A DNA stretch of 64,000 bases from Hirudinaria manillensis (GCA_034509925.1 CM067536.1:8412501-8476500), one strand, 5' to 3'; numbered from the stretch's first letter, positions 35,801 through 49,558 are shown. Program-made: numbers and translations. Notes: a model not told the origin generated them from the letters alone.

Positions 35801-38800
35801 AAAAGTACTAGTTCTTGGGTATCGTGGTCTTCGAAAGTTCCAGAATATATCCACGATTCCACTGTCGTCTTCAACGAAATACTGGTCCCTACTAAAGATA
35901 CGGTTTGCCTTAAATGGATATTGAGTCTATTTCTGAACCTGGAGACTCCAATTCTGTTCTCGGGAGAAAGCGGTACTAACAAAACTGCAACTATAAAGAG
36001 CTTTTTGAAAAGCTTGAACACCGACGAGTATCATATTCTAGAGATGAATTTTTCCAGTAGGACCACCTCTCTGGACTGCCAGAGAAACCTGGAGTCTCAC
36101 ACGGAGAAGAGGACTAGGGACGTTTTCGGTCCTCCCATTGGCAAACGACTTGCAGTCTTCATCGACGATCTAAACATGCCGCAGGTAGACTTGTACGGCA
36201 CTCAGCAACCCATAGCCATGCTGAAGTTGTTGTTGGGGTACAATGGATTTTACGACCGGGGTACTTTGTTGAACTGGAAGACGCTAAAAGACATCGATTG
36301 GATGGCAGCCATGGGAAATCCCGGAGGTGGAAGGAACAGCGTTGATCCGAGATTCATATCTCTCTTTTCCTTTATTAACGTTGTTTTTCCATCGGATCTG
36401 TCCATCTTTCGCATCTACAGCGGCATCCTAGGCGGTCATACCATGTCATTCAGCCAAGAAGTCAAAGAATCGGTCGACGTCATAACCACGATGACAATGA
36501 CCCTATTCAAGGTCATCGTCAAGGGGCTGCTACCGACGCCCTCGAAGTTCCACTATGTCTTCAATCTCAGGGACATATCTCGAGTTTACAGCGGACTCTG
36601 CCAAATAACCACAGAGCGTTTTACAACCAAGAGCCAATTGCTGAGAGTCTGGCGCCACGAATGTCTGAGGGTTTTTACAGACAGACTAATTAATGACACG
36701 GACAAAAATTTCATCAACACCAACATCTTTCAACTGGTCGAAGCCAACGCCCCGAGCGACATGACTGCGTACGTTATGGCCGACCCGATCATATTCGGAG
36801 ACTACGCAAACGCCATGGAGCAAGGCGCTCCCAGGTTCTATGAAGATCTACAGAACTACGCCACTATCAACGAGATCTTCCATCAGATACTCGAGGAATA
36901 TCAGAAGAACAACATGTTTTCTCTGGTTCTCTTCGACGATGCCCTAGAAAATTTGAGCAGAATCTACAGGGTTCTTCGTCTTCCGCAGGGCCACTGCCTA
37001 TTGACGGGTCACAGCAATGTTGGAAAGATTTCAATGTCCAAGCTGGCAGCTTTTGCAGCAGGTTATGAAATTTTTTCGATTGAGTTGAGCAGAGGATACA
37101 ACGAAACATCGTTCAAAGAAGACTTGAAGTTGCTCTACGAAAAGCTCTGTTTGAAAGACCAGAAAGTTGTCTTTCTATTTAGAGATCGATTCATACTGGA
37201 AGAGAATTTCCTGGAATTGATAAACAACATGCTGACACTTGGAATTGTTCCCGCCCTGTACGAAGACAACGAGAAAGACAGGATCGTGGAACAGCTACAA
37301 AGCCAGGTCATGCAAATTGAAAAATCTCCAACTAAGGACTTGATTTGGCAATTTTTTTCCAGAAGAGCCACCAAGAACCTTCACATCATTTTGTCGATGA
37401 TAGCAGCTAATCCAAACTTGTCGAAAAGATGCAGGAATTTTCCAGGCATAGTTAACAATACTAACATCAATTGGATCTCGCCATGGCCCAAGCAAGCCCT
37501 CTTGGCCGTTGCCAACGACATGATTGTTGCCAACAAAATCGTTAGCGAAGAACTCCTTGAGCCAATAGTAAGCCACGCAGTCTTCACTCACCAGAGCGTC
37601 ATAAAAGCGTCGGAGGATTATTTCGAAAAGATGAGAAGGAGAAATTTTGTCAGTCCCAAGAACTACTTAGACTACCTCAGTACATACATGAGGCTGCTCA
37701 GAGAAAATGACTCATATATCGACTCTCAGTGCAATCGTCTAGACGGAGGAATGACGAAGCTCGTCGAGTCTGGAAAGCAGTTGGACCTCCTGAATGCCAT
37801 ACTCTCGTTCCAAAAGATTGCCGTCACTGAGAAGACTCAGTCCTGTCAAAAGTTGCTCAACAAAATATCCCAGGCCACTTCGGAGGCCGAAGCAAAACAG
37901 GGACTGGCACTCACGAAAAGCAATCAAGTCGAGGTGCAGACAAAGGACATAACAAAAGAAAAAGAGGAAGCGACCGAGGTACTTTCTAAGGCCTTGCCAG
38001 CTCTTGAAGCAGCCAAATTGGCCCTAGATGACATAGACAAAAACGATGTGACGGAAATCAGATCGTTTGCCAAACCTCCAAAGCCGGTACAGACCATTGG
38101 GGAATGCATAGTCGTGCTCAAGGGCATCAAGGATGTTTCTTGGAAGTCCGCCAAGGGTTTGATGATCGATCCTAATTTCCTGAAATCTCTGAAAGAAATG
38201 GATGTCGATAACATTCCCTACAAGAATGTCAATGTCGTCAAGTTTCTCCTTAAAGAGATGAACGTAACCATCGAGGAAATGAGAGACAAAAGCAAAGCCG
38301 GAGCTGGCCTAATGAAATTTGTCCAGGCCGTTGTGGCTTATTGCGAGGTCTACAAGGACGTCAAGCCTAAGAAAGACAAAGTCGAGAGACTCGAAAAAGA
38401 CTTCAATCTGACCATGAACGAACTTCAAAAAATTACATCTCAGCTCGATCACTTGGAATCGACCTTGGCGAGTCTGAAGATGCAGTACGAGCAGGCTATG
38501 ATCGACAAGAAGGTACTTGAAGAAGAAACCGACCTCATGCAGAAACGTCTCCACGCTGCCGACAGACTCATCAAGGGACTGAGCTCCGAAAAGACTAGGT
38601 GGCAGATCGATCTGAAAAATCTGCACGATCAGAAAACTCACATAATCGGAGATTGCCTTCTCTGTGCTGGCTTCCTAGCCTACACGGCTGCTTTTACCTG
38701 GCAATTCAGAGAGTATCTCATCTACGAGGAATGGCTGACCAATGTGATAACCCTTGAGATTCCTGTCAGCGAGGACTTTTCGGTAACGAAGTTGCTTGCT

Positions 38801-41800
38801 GACGAGGTAGACATAAGTCGATGGATCTCCGAAGGCCTACCATCCGACGATCTATCGATTCAGAACGCGATACTTGTGACAAAGAGCAGTCGATTTCCAC
38901 TATGCATAGACCCACAGCAGCAAGCCATCAATTGGATTAAGCAAAGAGAAAAGGGCACCAATTTCAAGATCAGCAGTTTTAACGACACCGATTACATGAA
39001 ACATCTGGAATTGGCCATCAGATACGGTTCTCCGTTTTTGTTTCAAGACGTCGACGACTATATCGACCCGCTCATCAACGACATCCTCTCGAAAGACATC
39101 AAGAGAAGCGGACCCAGCATGAGCGTCATAGTCGGCGACAAAATCGTCGACTACGATCCAAACTTTCGACTCTATCTCACCACGAAGAATCCTTTCCCCA
39201 ATCTGGCAGCCAATGTTTATGGAACGGCTACTGTCATAAACTTCATGGTTACCCTGAAAGGTCTCGAGGATCAACTTTTGGGAGTCATAGTCAAAGTAGA
39301 GAAGAACGAACTCGAGGAGAGACGAGAACAACTCATACACGAGACCAGCAACAACAAGAAGCTTCTCAAAGAGTTGGAAGACTCGCTTCTCAGAGAATTG
39401 GCTCAGTCCAAAGGCAACATGTTGGACAATGCCGACCTGCTCAATACTCTAGAGAACACGAAATCAAAGTCCACCGAAGTTGCCGAAAAACTGAGATTGG
39501 CTGTCCTGACTTCAGATGAAATCGACCGGAACAGAGACATTTACAGACCGATTGCAAAGATGGGAGCCGTCTTGTTTTTTGTCTTGGCAGACATGGCCAC
39601 CGTGAACTCCATGTACCAATACTCTCTGTCGTCCTACATCAAGGTTTTCGAGAATAGTCTGCGCCGTAGTCTACCAGACACCAGGATCGCCATTAGACTG
39701 AGAAACATATCCGAGATGCTGAAGCGCAATGTTTACAATTACGGTTGTACGGGTATCTTCGAAAGGCACAAGCTCCTGTATTCATTTCAGATCACCCTCA
39801 AGCTAAGATTGGACGAGGGTTTTTTGACCGAAGAGGAATTTGAATTCTTCACCAAAGGGAACGTCTCTCTCGAAAAGTCTGACGTTCCCAAGCCATTTCA
39901 ATGGATTCCTGAGGACGCATGGGAATGCGTAACATTGTTGAAGACGGTCTCCGATATTGCCTTCGAAAACTTCATCGTTGACATCGGAAACGACGAAGAA
40001 GAGTGGATAGCTTGGTACAAACACGACAGTCCGGAGGCGATTCCTCTACCAGGAAAGTATAACGACTATCTGACGCCATTTCAGAAACTTATGCTGCTGC
40101 GATGCTTCAGACTAGATCGGCTGTACTGTGCCATTAGCGATTACATCATGAATATCATGGGGGAGCACTTTGTCACCCCTCAAATAACCAGCCTACACAA
40201 CATCTACGAGCAGAGCTTACCCTCTATACCCGTCGTTTTCATCTTGAGCGCAGGTTCAGATCCCACCAACGATCTGGTCAACTTTGCAGAGGAGCTTGGC
40301 ATTAAAAATACCCATCTTAAAATTCTCTCATTAGGGCAAGGCCAGGAGAAGATTGCCATGAATCTCCTGACTGGGGGCATGGCCCATGGACACTGGCTCA
40401 TATTGCAGAACTGCCATCTCATGCTGAGCTTCTTGAGAGAACTGGAGAAGGAGTTTGAAAACTTTTCCAAGCCTCATCCGGATTTCAGACTCTGGCTGAC
40501 TACGGAGCCAGTGGAGGCGTTTCCGATAAGCGTTCTTCAGAGATCTTTAAAGGTCGTGACGGAGCCCCCGAACGGCTTGAAACACAATCTCCGGAACACC
40601 TACTTGAAGCTAATTTCTCCAGTACTGGAAAAGGACTGCGTACATCCCAGCTATCCAGCTCTCTTGTACGTCCTGAGCTTTTTCCACGCCGTCATCCAAG
40701 AAAGACGAAAATACGGTAAGATAGGATGGAATATAATATACGACTTCAACACTACGGATTTTCAGGTATGCAATGTTATCCTTCAAAACACACTGTACAA
40801 GTTGCTAGAGCTGGAGACTAACGTAATACCGTGGGCTAGCCTCAAGTACCTGATTGGGGAGGTCATGTACGGTGGCAGGGTCATTGACGATTTTGACCGT
40901 CGAGTCATCAATACTTACATGGACGAATACATGGGCGATTTCCTTCTGGACGCCTACCAGAAGTTTCATTTTAGCATTGAGGCCGATTTCGAATATCTTT
41001 TGATCGTGAGAGAAACGAAAGAGGAATACGTGGAGTACATCGAGACCATGCCTATGTCTACGACTCCCCAAGTCCTCGGTCTGCATCCGAACGCCGAGAT
41101 CAGCTATTTCATGAATGCTGGACAGAGCATTCTCGACTACATGAAGAGCCTACAACCAAAAACTGGCGGCCAGAAGGCCAGCAGCAGCAGAGAGGAAGAA
41201 GTTGACAAGGTAGCCAAAGACATGTTGGTCAAGATTCCAGATGGATTCAAAGTGGAGAAAGTACGTCAACAGCATTCGAAGAACATAACTCCTAGCATCG
41301 TGGTACTTCTCCAAGAGCTGGATCGGTTCAACAAATTGACTGCCAAAGTCTTGAGCTCGCTCAAGAACCTCAGACAGGCCATCGCCGGCGAGATAGGCAT
41401 GGACAACGATCTCGAGGAGATTTCCAATTCGCTCCATTTCGGATCAATTCCTATGTGCTGGCGTCGACTGGCTCCGGATACTAAGAAGTCGCTCTCCTCT
41501 TGGATTGCTTACCACCTGGAGCGCTACAAGCAGTACTACAACTGGGCATTTGACTCCGAACCAGAGGTAAGTGCGGAATTGGAAAATTAAAATCTATAAT
41601 TTGTCCTAAAAACCTGGTTAGATAATTATCCGCAAGTTGTCAAACAATTTTTATAATTTATTTACCACTAGTAAATTTGTTAACACTTCTAATTAAACTT
41701 ATTGCAAGTTCCAAATGAATCCATCAGTGGTATCATTCAAATGCAGACTCTCTGGATGTCAGGACTACATGTTCCAGAGTCATACCTCACAGCTCTCGTC

Positions 41801-42199
41801 CAAATGACTTGCCGGAAAAACGGCTGGCCCCTGGACAAATCCACTCTCTTTACGAAGGTTTTGACCATGCAGTCGGAAGAAAATGCCTTGGATTCATTCG
41901 GTCACGGCAAGATGATCACGGGATTGTATCTAGAAGGTGCAGGCTGGGACCTCCAAAACTGCTGCCTCGTCAGACAAGAGCCGAAGAAATTGGTCACTCT
42001 CATGCCGACGATCAAAATCGTTCCGATACCATCGAGCAAACTGAGGCTGTCCAATGCCCTACGCACCCCGGTTTACGTGACCTCTGACAGGAGAAACTCC
42101 AGGGGAGTGGGTCTTGTCTTCGAAGCGGATTTGAACACCAGGCAGCATCTCAGCCACTGGATTCTTCAAGGCGTTTGTCTCGTTCTAAACCCAGAATGA
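26809..42199 (+). CDS. DNAH10: Dynein axonemal heavy chain, DNAH10 type (inner arm I1/f beta)
   Basis: Motor heavy chain of the inner-arm dynein of cilia. Exons: 26809-27048, 27150-27389, 27590-27684, 27785-28016, 28197-28484, 28802-31087, 31158-31534, 31700-41566 and 41747-42199; about 4,690 residues, against about 4,470 in vertebrate DNAH10. Order: tail, linker, then P-loops AAA1 GPAGTGKT (34088), AAA2 GPTCGGKS (34928), AAA3 GESGTNKT (35963) and a degenerate AAA4 GHSNVGKI (37007). The stalk with its microtubule-binding tip follows (about 37750-38650), then AAA5, AAA6 and the C-terminal domain ending VCLVLNPE. The AAA1-AAA2 stretch (for example VMAGELKR, LMRALRDMNLPKFVFEDVPLFLGLI) is characteristic of DNAH10. 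The last intron joins SEPE to TLWMSGLHVPESY in phase 0 using donor GAG|GTAAGT. The exon 7 donor and exon 8 acceptor do not agree in phase by one base, so that junction is uncertain. Exon 8 is a single 9,867-bp coding exon. Its 3' third is duplicated twice downstream. Confidence 0.93.
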
Positions 42200-44038
42200 G
42201 TTGTAATGACTCGGAGCTTTTGCTTTTAAGTCGACTCAAAGAATTTACTAACGACTACCTAGAGCAAGTTTTGATTGGTTTTTCATTTTAGGTAAAGCCG
42301 ATCGTATTTTATGATTCTGGTTACTTAATTTTTATGCTTTCATAGTTAAATGAATTTTCTTTAGTGGTCAATTTGATTAAATTTAATTAAACGAATACGT
42401 TGCTTTGTTGATTAGTGGATGTGCTTGCTAGCTATCAGAATCAATCGAAGATGGCCGGATTCCGTCTGTCAGGGGAAACGTCTGTTGGGAAACAAATGAT
42501 TTCGCACCTGAAGCGTTGTTGTCGAAGTTGAATTGAAATTCGTAATGAATTTTTCATTAGCACTCCTGTTCGAACAAAGTAAGGATTCGAACAACAACAA
42601 CAGCAACAAATTCAGCAGTACTGTCAACAACAACAGCAACAAATTCAGCGGCACTGACACCAACAAGAACAACACCAAATTCAAAATTAATTTTTCCCGT
42701 TGCGAAGCGATACGCCAATCTCTCCATTTCTTCAGCGGCATCCAATTAAAATAATAAAAATAAATAAATAATAACAATAACGATATAAATTACATTAATT
42801 AATAATTTACCTTTAATTAATAAAAGCTAATTTATAAATTGGCATGGCGACAAGCACTAAACTTTTAAATGCTTTAAACGAGAAAAATAAAATAAATTTT
42901 AAAAAATTATTTTAATTTCCTTAATTTTCCTTAATTTTCCTTAATTTTCCTCGTGATTTCTACATTCGAATTATCCATTTTAAAAAGAAATTATGAATTA
43001 ATTTGATAATTAGCCATTCTAAAGTTTATGGCGCCGCACGTTTTTTTCTTTTTATTTTTTTATTTTTTGAAATTGATTTCCAGAAAATGTTTCCATTGCT
43101 TCCCTCGTCAATAATAATGATTGATGAGAACTCACGTTCAATTTCAAAAGAAGTCTCAAAGACAGTCTCAAGCATTTATTTTCCGTGCCAATGAATAGCA
43201 GGAATGTAGCTTCGACAAAAAGACAAAACATCAAAGCCTGAATTAAATGCGTGTTTTGTTTTCCAGACGAATTCCATGAAAAATTAGTTATCGATTCGTT
43301 CGTGATGATGAATTGTAAAGGCAGTAACCATTAGCAACTATTAGTTTGATGCCATGTTTTAAGCGCATAAAGTTTTCGGCCTTTTTGGGATTTGAAATAA
43401 AATATTTTGTAGTTATTATCGGTTAGATTTAATTACAAGAAACATGGGTTAGGGTTAGAATTAAAGATTTTTGTTTAGTTTTTTTTTGTGTGAAATCAAG
43501 AAAATAATCTGCAATGATAATTTTGGAAGAACAATTTGCAGGTTCGAAAATTTCTGAGCAACTCTTGCTTTGGACTTTCCATGACCAGCAATTAATTTAA
43601 TATTTAAAGCTTAAATTGCATAAAATTCGGGAAAAATATATCGCCATAACGTTTCTAAATGAGACTAAATAATGCTTGGAGCTTGAGAAAATTTGCTGCG
43701 ATGAAATGTTCTTCGCTGTCATTGATCTGAGTTCAATACTTTGCTATTCCGATATCCGTGAGTCATTTTTTTCTTCCAATTTTCTCTTAATTCCCTGAGG
43801 TCTGTCTGATTCAGCGATGTTGCCAGTCGGTCTCGCTCAGCCCCGTCTTAGAGTTTAAGTAAAAAAAAAGGTCAAATAAATTGGCTCGTCAAATAATAGA
43901 TTTAACATTTATTAGAAGAAAGAAACGAGGAAAAGTTCTGCCTCATGCTGGGATCATCTTCATTTGCATAAACAGGGATGTGCTGGTTATATTTTTAATT
44001 ATTAGTCAATTTATCGCTCGCCATTTATTCTAATTTTA
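36680..44038 (+). repeat. Tandem unit 1 (parental copy), 7359 bp
   Basis: Starts inside dynein exon 8, about residue 2912, just before AAA4. It contains the rest of exon 8, the last intron, exon 9 and about 1.84 kb of 3' flank. It is followed directly by unit 2. Sequence left of 36680 is not repeated. Confidence 0.95.
42200..44038. other. 3' flank of the dynein gene inside unit 1
   Basis: Noncoding. It holds the probable 3' UTR (ATTAAA and AATAAA-like signals at about 42376 and 42750), a CAA/CAGCAACAAATTCAG minisatellite (42588-42670), a 10-bp TTAATTTTCC run (about 42918-42950) and a GGGTTAGGGTTAG telomere-like run (43447-43459). No supportable gene. Confidence 0.7.
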
Positions 44039-47000
44039 GACAGACTTATTAATGACACGGACAAAAATTTCATCAACACCAACATCTTTCAACTGGTCGA
44101 AGCCAACGCCCCGAGCGACATGACTGCGTACGTTATGGCCGACCCGATCATATTCGGAGACTACGCAAACGCCATGGAGCAAGGCGCTCCCAGGTTCTAT
44201 GAAGATCTACAGAACTACGCCACTATCAACGAGATCTTCCATCAGATACTCGAGGAATATCAGAAGAACAACATGTTTTCTCTGGTTCTCTTCGACGATG
44301 CCCTAGAAAATTTGAGCAGAATCTACAGGGTTCTTCGTCTTCCGCAGGGCCACTGCCTATTGACGGGTCACAGCAATGTTGGAAAGATTTCAATGTCCAA
44401 GCTGGCAGCTTTTGCAGCAGGTTATGAAATTTTTTCGATTGAGTTGAGCAGAGGATACAACGAAACATCGTTCAAAGAAGACTTGAAGTTGCTCTACGAA
44501 AAGCTCTGTTTGAAAGACCAGAAAGTTGTCTTTCTATTTAGAGATCGATTCATACTGGAAGAGAATTTCCTGGAATTGATAAACAACATGCTGACACTTG
44601 GAATTGTTCCCGCCCTGTACGAAGACAACGAGAAAGACAGGATCGTGGAACAGCTACAAAGCCAGGTCATGCAAATTGAAAAATCTCCAACTAAGGACTT
44701 GATTTGGCAATTTTTTTCCAGAAGAGCCACCAAGAACCTTCACATCATTTTGTCGATGATAGCAGCTAATCCAAACTTGTCGAAAAGATGCAGGAATTTT
44801 CCAGGCATAGTTAACAATACTAACATCAATTGGATCTCGCCATGGCCCAAGCAAGCCCTCTTGGCCGTTGCCAACGACATGATTGTTGCCAACAAAATCG
44901 TTAGCGAAGAACTCCTTGAGCCAATAGTAAGCCACGCAGTCTTCACTCACCAGAGCGTCATAAAAGCGTCGGAGGATTATTTCGAAAAGATGAGAAGGAG
45001 AAATTTTGTCAGTCCCAAGAACTACTTAGACTACCTCAGTACATACATGAGGCTGCTCAGAGAAAATGACTCATATATCGACTCTCAGTGCAATCGTCTA
45101 GACGGAGGAATGACGAAGCTCGTCGAGTCTGGAAAGCAGTTGGACCTCCTGAATGCCATACTCTCGTTCCAAAAGATTGCCGTCACTGAGAAGACTCAGT
45201 CCTGTCAAAAGTTGCTCAACAAAATATCCCAGGCCACTTCGGAGGCCGAAGCAAAACAGGGACTGGCACTCACGAAAAGCAATCAAGTCGAGGTGCAGAC
45301 AAAGGACATAACAAAAGAAAAAGAGGAAGCGACCGAGGTACTTTCTAAGGCCTTGCCAGCTCTTGAAGCAGCCAAATTGGCCCTAGATGACATAGACAAA
45401 AACGATGTGACGGAAATCAGATCGTTTGCCAAACCTCCAAAGCCGGTACAGACCATTGGGGAATGCATAGTCGTGCTCAAGGGCATCAAGGATGTTTCTT
45501 GGAAGTCCGCCAAGGGTTTGATGATCGATCCTAATTTCCTGAAATCTCTGAAAGAAATGGATGTCGATAACATTCCCTACAAGAATGTCAATGTCGTCAA
45601 GTTTCTCCTTAAAGAGATGAACGTAACCATCGAGGAAATGAGAGACAAAAGCAAAGCCGGAGCTGGCCTAATGAAATTTGTCCAGGCCGTTGTGGCTTAT
45701 TGCGAGGTCTACAAGGACGTCAAGCCTAAGAAAGACAAAGTCGAGAGACTCGAAAAAGACTTCAATCTGACCATGAACGAACTTCAAAAAATTACATCTC
45801 AGCTCGATCACTTGGAATCGACCTTGGCGAGTCTGAAGATGCAGTACGAGCAGGCTATGATCGACAAGAAGGTACTTGAAGAAGAAACCGACCTCATGCA
45901 GAAACGTCTCCACGCTGCCGACAGACTCATCAAGGGACTGAGCTCCGAAAAGACTAGGTGGCAGATCGATCTGAAAAATCTGCACGATCAGAAAACTCAC
46001 ATAATCGGAGATTGCCTTCTCTGTGCTGGCTTCCTAGCCTACTCGGCTGCTTTTACCTGGCAATTCAGAGAGTATCTCATCTACGAGGAATGGCTGACCA
46101 ATGTGATAACCCTTGAGATTCCTGTCAGCGAGGACTTTTCGGTAACGAAGTTGCTTGCTGACGAGGTAGACATAAGTCGATGGATCTCCGAAGGCCTACC
46201 ATCCGACGATCTATCGATTCAGAACGCGATACTTGTGACAAAGAGCAGTCGATTTCCACTATGCATAGACCCACAGCAGCAAGCCATCAATTGGATTAAG
46301 CAAAGAGAAAAGGGCACCAATTTCAAGATCAGCAGTTTTAACGACACCGATTACATGAAACATCTGGAATTGGCCATCAGATACGGTTCTCCGTTTTTGT
46401 TTCAAGACGTCGACGACTATATCGACCCGCTCATCAACGACATCCTCTCGAAAGACATCAAGAGAAGCGGACCCAGCATGAGCGTCATAGTCGGCGACAA
46501 AATCGTCGACTACGATCCAAACTTTCGACTCTATCTCACCACGAAGAATCCTTTCCCCAATCTGGCAGCCAATGTTTATGGAACGGCTACTGTCATAAAC
46601 TTCATGGTTACCCTGAAAGGTCTCGAGGATCAACTTTTGGGAGTCATAGTCAAAGTAGAGAAGAACGAACTCGAGGAGAGACGAGAACAACTCATACACG
46701 AGACCAGCAACAACAAGAAGCTTCTCAAAGAGTTGGAAGACTCGCTTCTCAGAGAATTGGCTCAGTCCAAAGGCAACATGTTGGACAATGCCGACCTGCT
46801 CAATACTCTAGAGAACACGAAATCAAAGTCCACCGAAGTTGCCGAAAAACTGAGATTGGCTGTCCTGACTTCAGATGAAATCGACCGGAACAGAGACATT
46901 TACAGACCGATTGCAAAGATGGGAGCCGTCTTGTTTTTTGTCTTGGCAGACATGGCCACCGTGAACTCCATGTACCAATACTCTCTGTCGTCCTACATCA

Positions 47001-49558
47001 AGGTTTTCGAGAATAGTCTGCGCCGTAGTCTACCAGACACCAGGATCGCCATTAGACTGAGAAACATATCCGAGATGCTGAAGCGCAATGTTTACAATTA
47101 CGGTTGTACGGGTATCTTCGAAAGGCACAAGCTCCTGTATTCATTTCAGATCACCCTCAAGCTAAGATTGGACGAGGGTTTTTTGACCGAAGAGGAATTT
47201 GAATTCTTCACCAAAGGGAACGTCTCTCTCGAAAAGTCTGACGTTCCCAAGCCATTTCAATGGATTCCTGAGGACGCATGGGAATGCGTAACATTGTTGA
47301 AGACGGTCTCCGATATTGCCTTCGAAAACTTCATCGTTGACATCGGAAACGACGAAGAAGAGTGGATAGCTTGGTACAAACACGACAGTCCGGAGGCGAT
47401 TCCTCTACCAGGAAAGTATAACGACTATCTGACGCCATTTCAGAAACTTATGCTGCTGCGATGCTTCAGACTAGATCGGCTGTACTGTGCCATTAGCGAT
47501 TACATCATGAATATCATGGGGGAGCACTTTGTCACCCCTCAAATAACCAGCCTACACAACATCTACGAGCAGAGCTTACCCTCTATACCCGTCGTTTTCA
47601 TCTTGAGCGCAGGTTCAGATCCCACCAACGATCTGGTCAACTTTGCAGAGGAGCTTGGCATTAAAAATACCCATCTTAAAATTCTCTCATTAGGGCAAGG
47701 CCAGGAGAAGATTGCCATGAATCTCCTGACTGGGGGCATGGCCCATGGACACTGGCTCATATTGCAGAACTGCCATCTCATGCTGAGCTTCTTGAGAGAA
47801 CTGGAGAAGGAGTTTGAAAACTTTTCCAAGCCTCATCCGGATTTCAGACTCTGGCTGACTACGGAGCCAGTGGAGGCGTTTCCGATAAGCGTTCTTCAGA
47901 GATCTTTAAAGGTCGTGACGGAGCCCCCGAACGGCTTGAAACACAATCTCCGGAACACCTACTTGAAGCTAATTTCTCCAGTACTGGAAAAGGACTGCGT
48001 ACATCCCAGCTATCCAGCTCTCTTGTACGTCCTGAGCTTTTTCCACGCCGTCATCCAAGAAAGACGAAAATACGGTAAGATAGGATGGAATATAATATAC
48101 GACTTCAACACTACGGATTTTCAGGTATGCAATGTTATCCTTCAAAACACACTGTACAAGTTGCTAGAGCTGGAGACTAACGTAATACCGTGGGCTAGCC
48201 TCAAGTACCTGATTGGGGAGGTCATGTACGGTGGCAGGGTCATTGACGATTTTGACCGTCGAGTCATCAATACTTACATGGACGAATACATGGGCGATTT
48301 CCTTCTGGACGCCTACCAGAAGTTTCATTTTAGCATTGAGGCCGATTTCGAATATCTTTTGATCGTGAGAGAAACGAAAGAGGAATACGTGGAGTACATC
48401 GAGACCATGCCTATGTCTACGACTCCCCAAGTCCTCGGTCTGCATCCGAACGCCGAGATCAGCTATTTCATGAATGCTGGACAGAGCATTCTCGACTACA
48501 TGAAGAGCCTACAACCAAAAACTGGCGGCCAGAAGGCCAGCAGCAGCAGAGAGGAAGAAGTTGACAAGGTAGCCAAAGACATGTTGGTCAAGATTCCAGA
48601 TGGATTCAAAGTGGAGAAAGTACGTCAACAGCATTCGAAGAACATAACTCCTAGCATCGTGGTACTTCTCCAAGAGCTGGATCGGTTCAACAAATTGACT
48701 GCCAAAGTCTTGAGCTCGCTCAAGAACCTCAGACAGGCCATCGCCGGCGAGATAGGCATGGACAACGATCTCGAGGAGATTTCCAATTCGCTCCATTTCG
48801 GATCAATTCCTATGTGCTGGCGTCGACTGGCTCCGGATACTAAGAAGTCGCTCTCCTCTTGGATTGCTTACCACCTGGAGCGCTACAAGCAGTACTACAA
48901 CTGGGCATTTGACTCCGAACCAGAGGTAAGTGCGGAATTGGAAAATTAAAATCTATAATTTGTCCTAAAAACCTGGTTAGATAATTATCCGCAAGTTGTC
49001 AAACAATTTTTATAATTTATTTACCACTAGTAAATTTGTTAACACTTCTAATTAAACTTATTGCAAGTTCCAAATGAATCCATCAGTGGTATCATTCAAA
49101 TGCAGACTCTCTGGATGTCAGGACTACATGTTCCAGAGTCATACCTCACAGCTCTCGTCCAAATGACTTGCCGGAAAAACGGCTGGCCCCTGGACAAATC
49201 CACTCTCTTTACGAAGGTTTTGACCATGCAGTCGGAAGAAAATGCCTTGGATTCATTCGGTCACGGCAAGATGATCACGGGATTGTATCTAGAAGGTGCA
49301 GGCTGGGACCTCCAAAACTGCTGCCTCGTCAGACAAGAGCCGAAGAAATTGGTCACTCTCATGCCGACGATCAAAATCGTTCCGATACCATCGAGCAAAC
49401 TGAGGCTGTCCAATGCCCTACGCACCCCGGTTTACGTGACCTCTGACAGGAGAAACTCCAGGGGAGTGGGTCTTGTCTTCGAAGCGGATTTGAACACCAG
49501 GCAGCATCTCAGCCACTGGATTCTTCAAGGCGTTTGTCTCGTTCTAAACCCAGAATGA
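44039..49558 (+). pseudogene. 5'-truncated dynein heavy chain copy 2 (AAA4 to C-terminus)
   Basis: Two exons, as in the parent: up to 48925 and 49106-49558, with the same donor and acceptor. The frame is open from about 44006 across the junction, and the first Met is at 44120, giving 1602 residues before the donor plus 150 from the last exon. It encodes AAA4, the stalk, AAA5, AAA6 and the C-terminal domain but no tail, linker or AAA1-AAA3, so it cannot act as a dynein motor. There is no disabling mutation. Whether it is transcribed is unknown: what precedes it is the parent's 3' flank, not a recognisable promoter. The sequence TTCTAATTTTAG directly before the duplicated exon looks like a splice acceptor. 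Classed as a pseudogene by truncation. Confidence 0.8.

Noticed and set aside
31816-41437. Many minus-strand frames of 60-146 codons inside the dynein exon, repeated in copies 2 and 3
   Set aside because: They are shadow frames antisense to a real coding exon; their threefold repetition only reflects the tandem units.
41702-41746. Starting the last dynein exon at the acceptor-like CAAG near 41708
   Set aside because: It disagrees in phase with the excellent GAG|GTAAGT donor. The acceptor CAAATGCAG at 41746 agrees in phase and gives the expected SEPE-TLWMSGLHVPESY alignment to other dyneins.
43447-43459. Telomere-like GGGTTAGGGTTAG in the dynein flank, as a possible telomere fusion or breakpoint signal
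   Set aside because: It is only two units, lies inside the repeated unit and not at its edges, and similar short runs occur elsewhere in the window.
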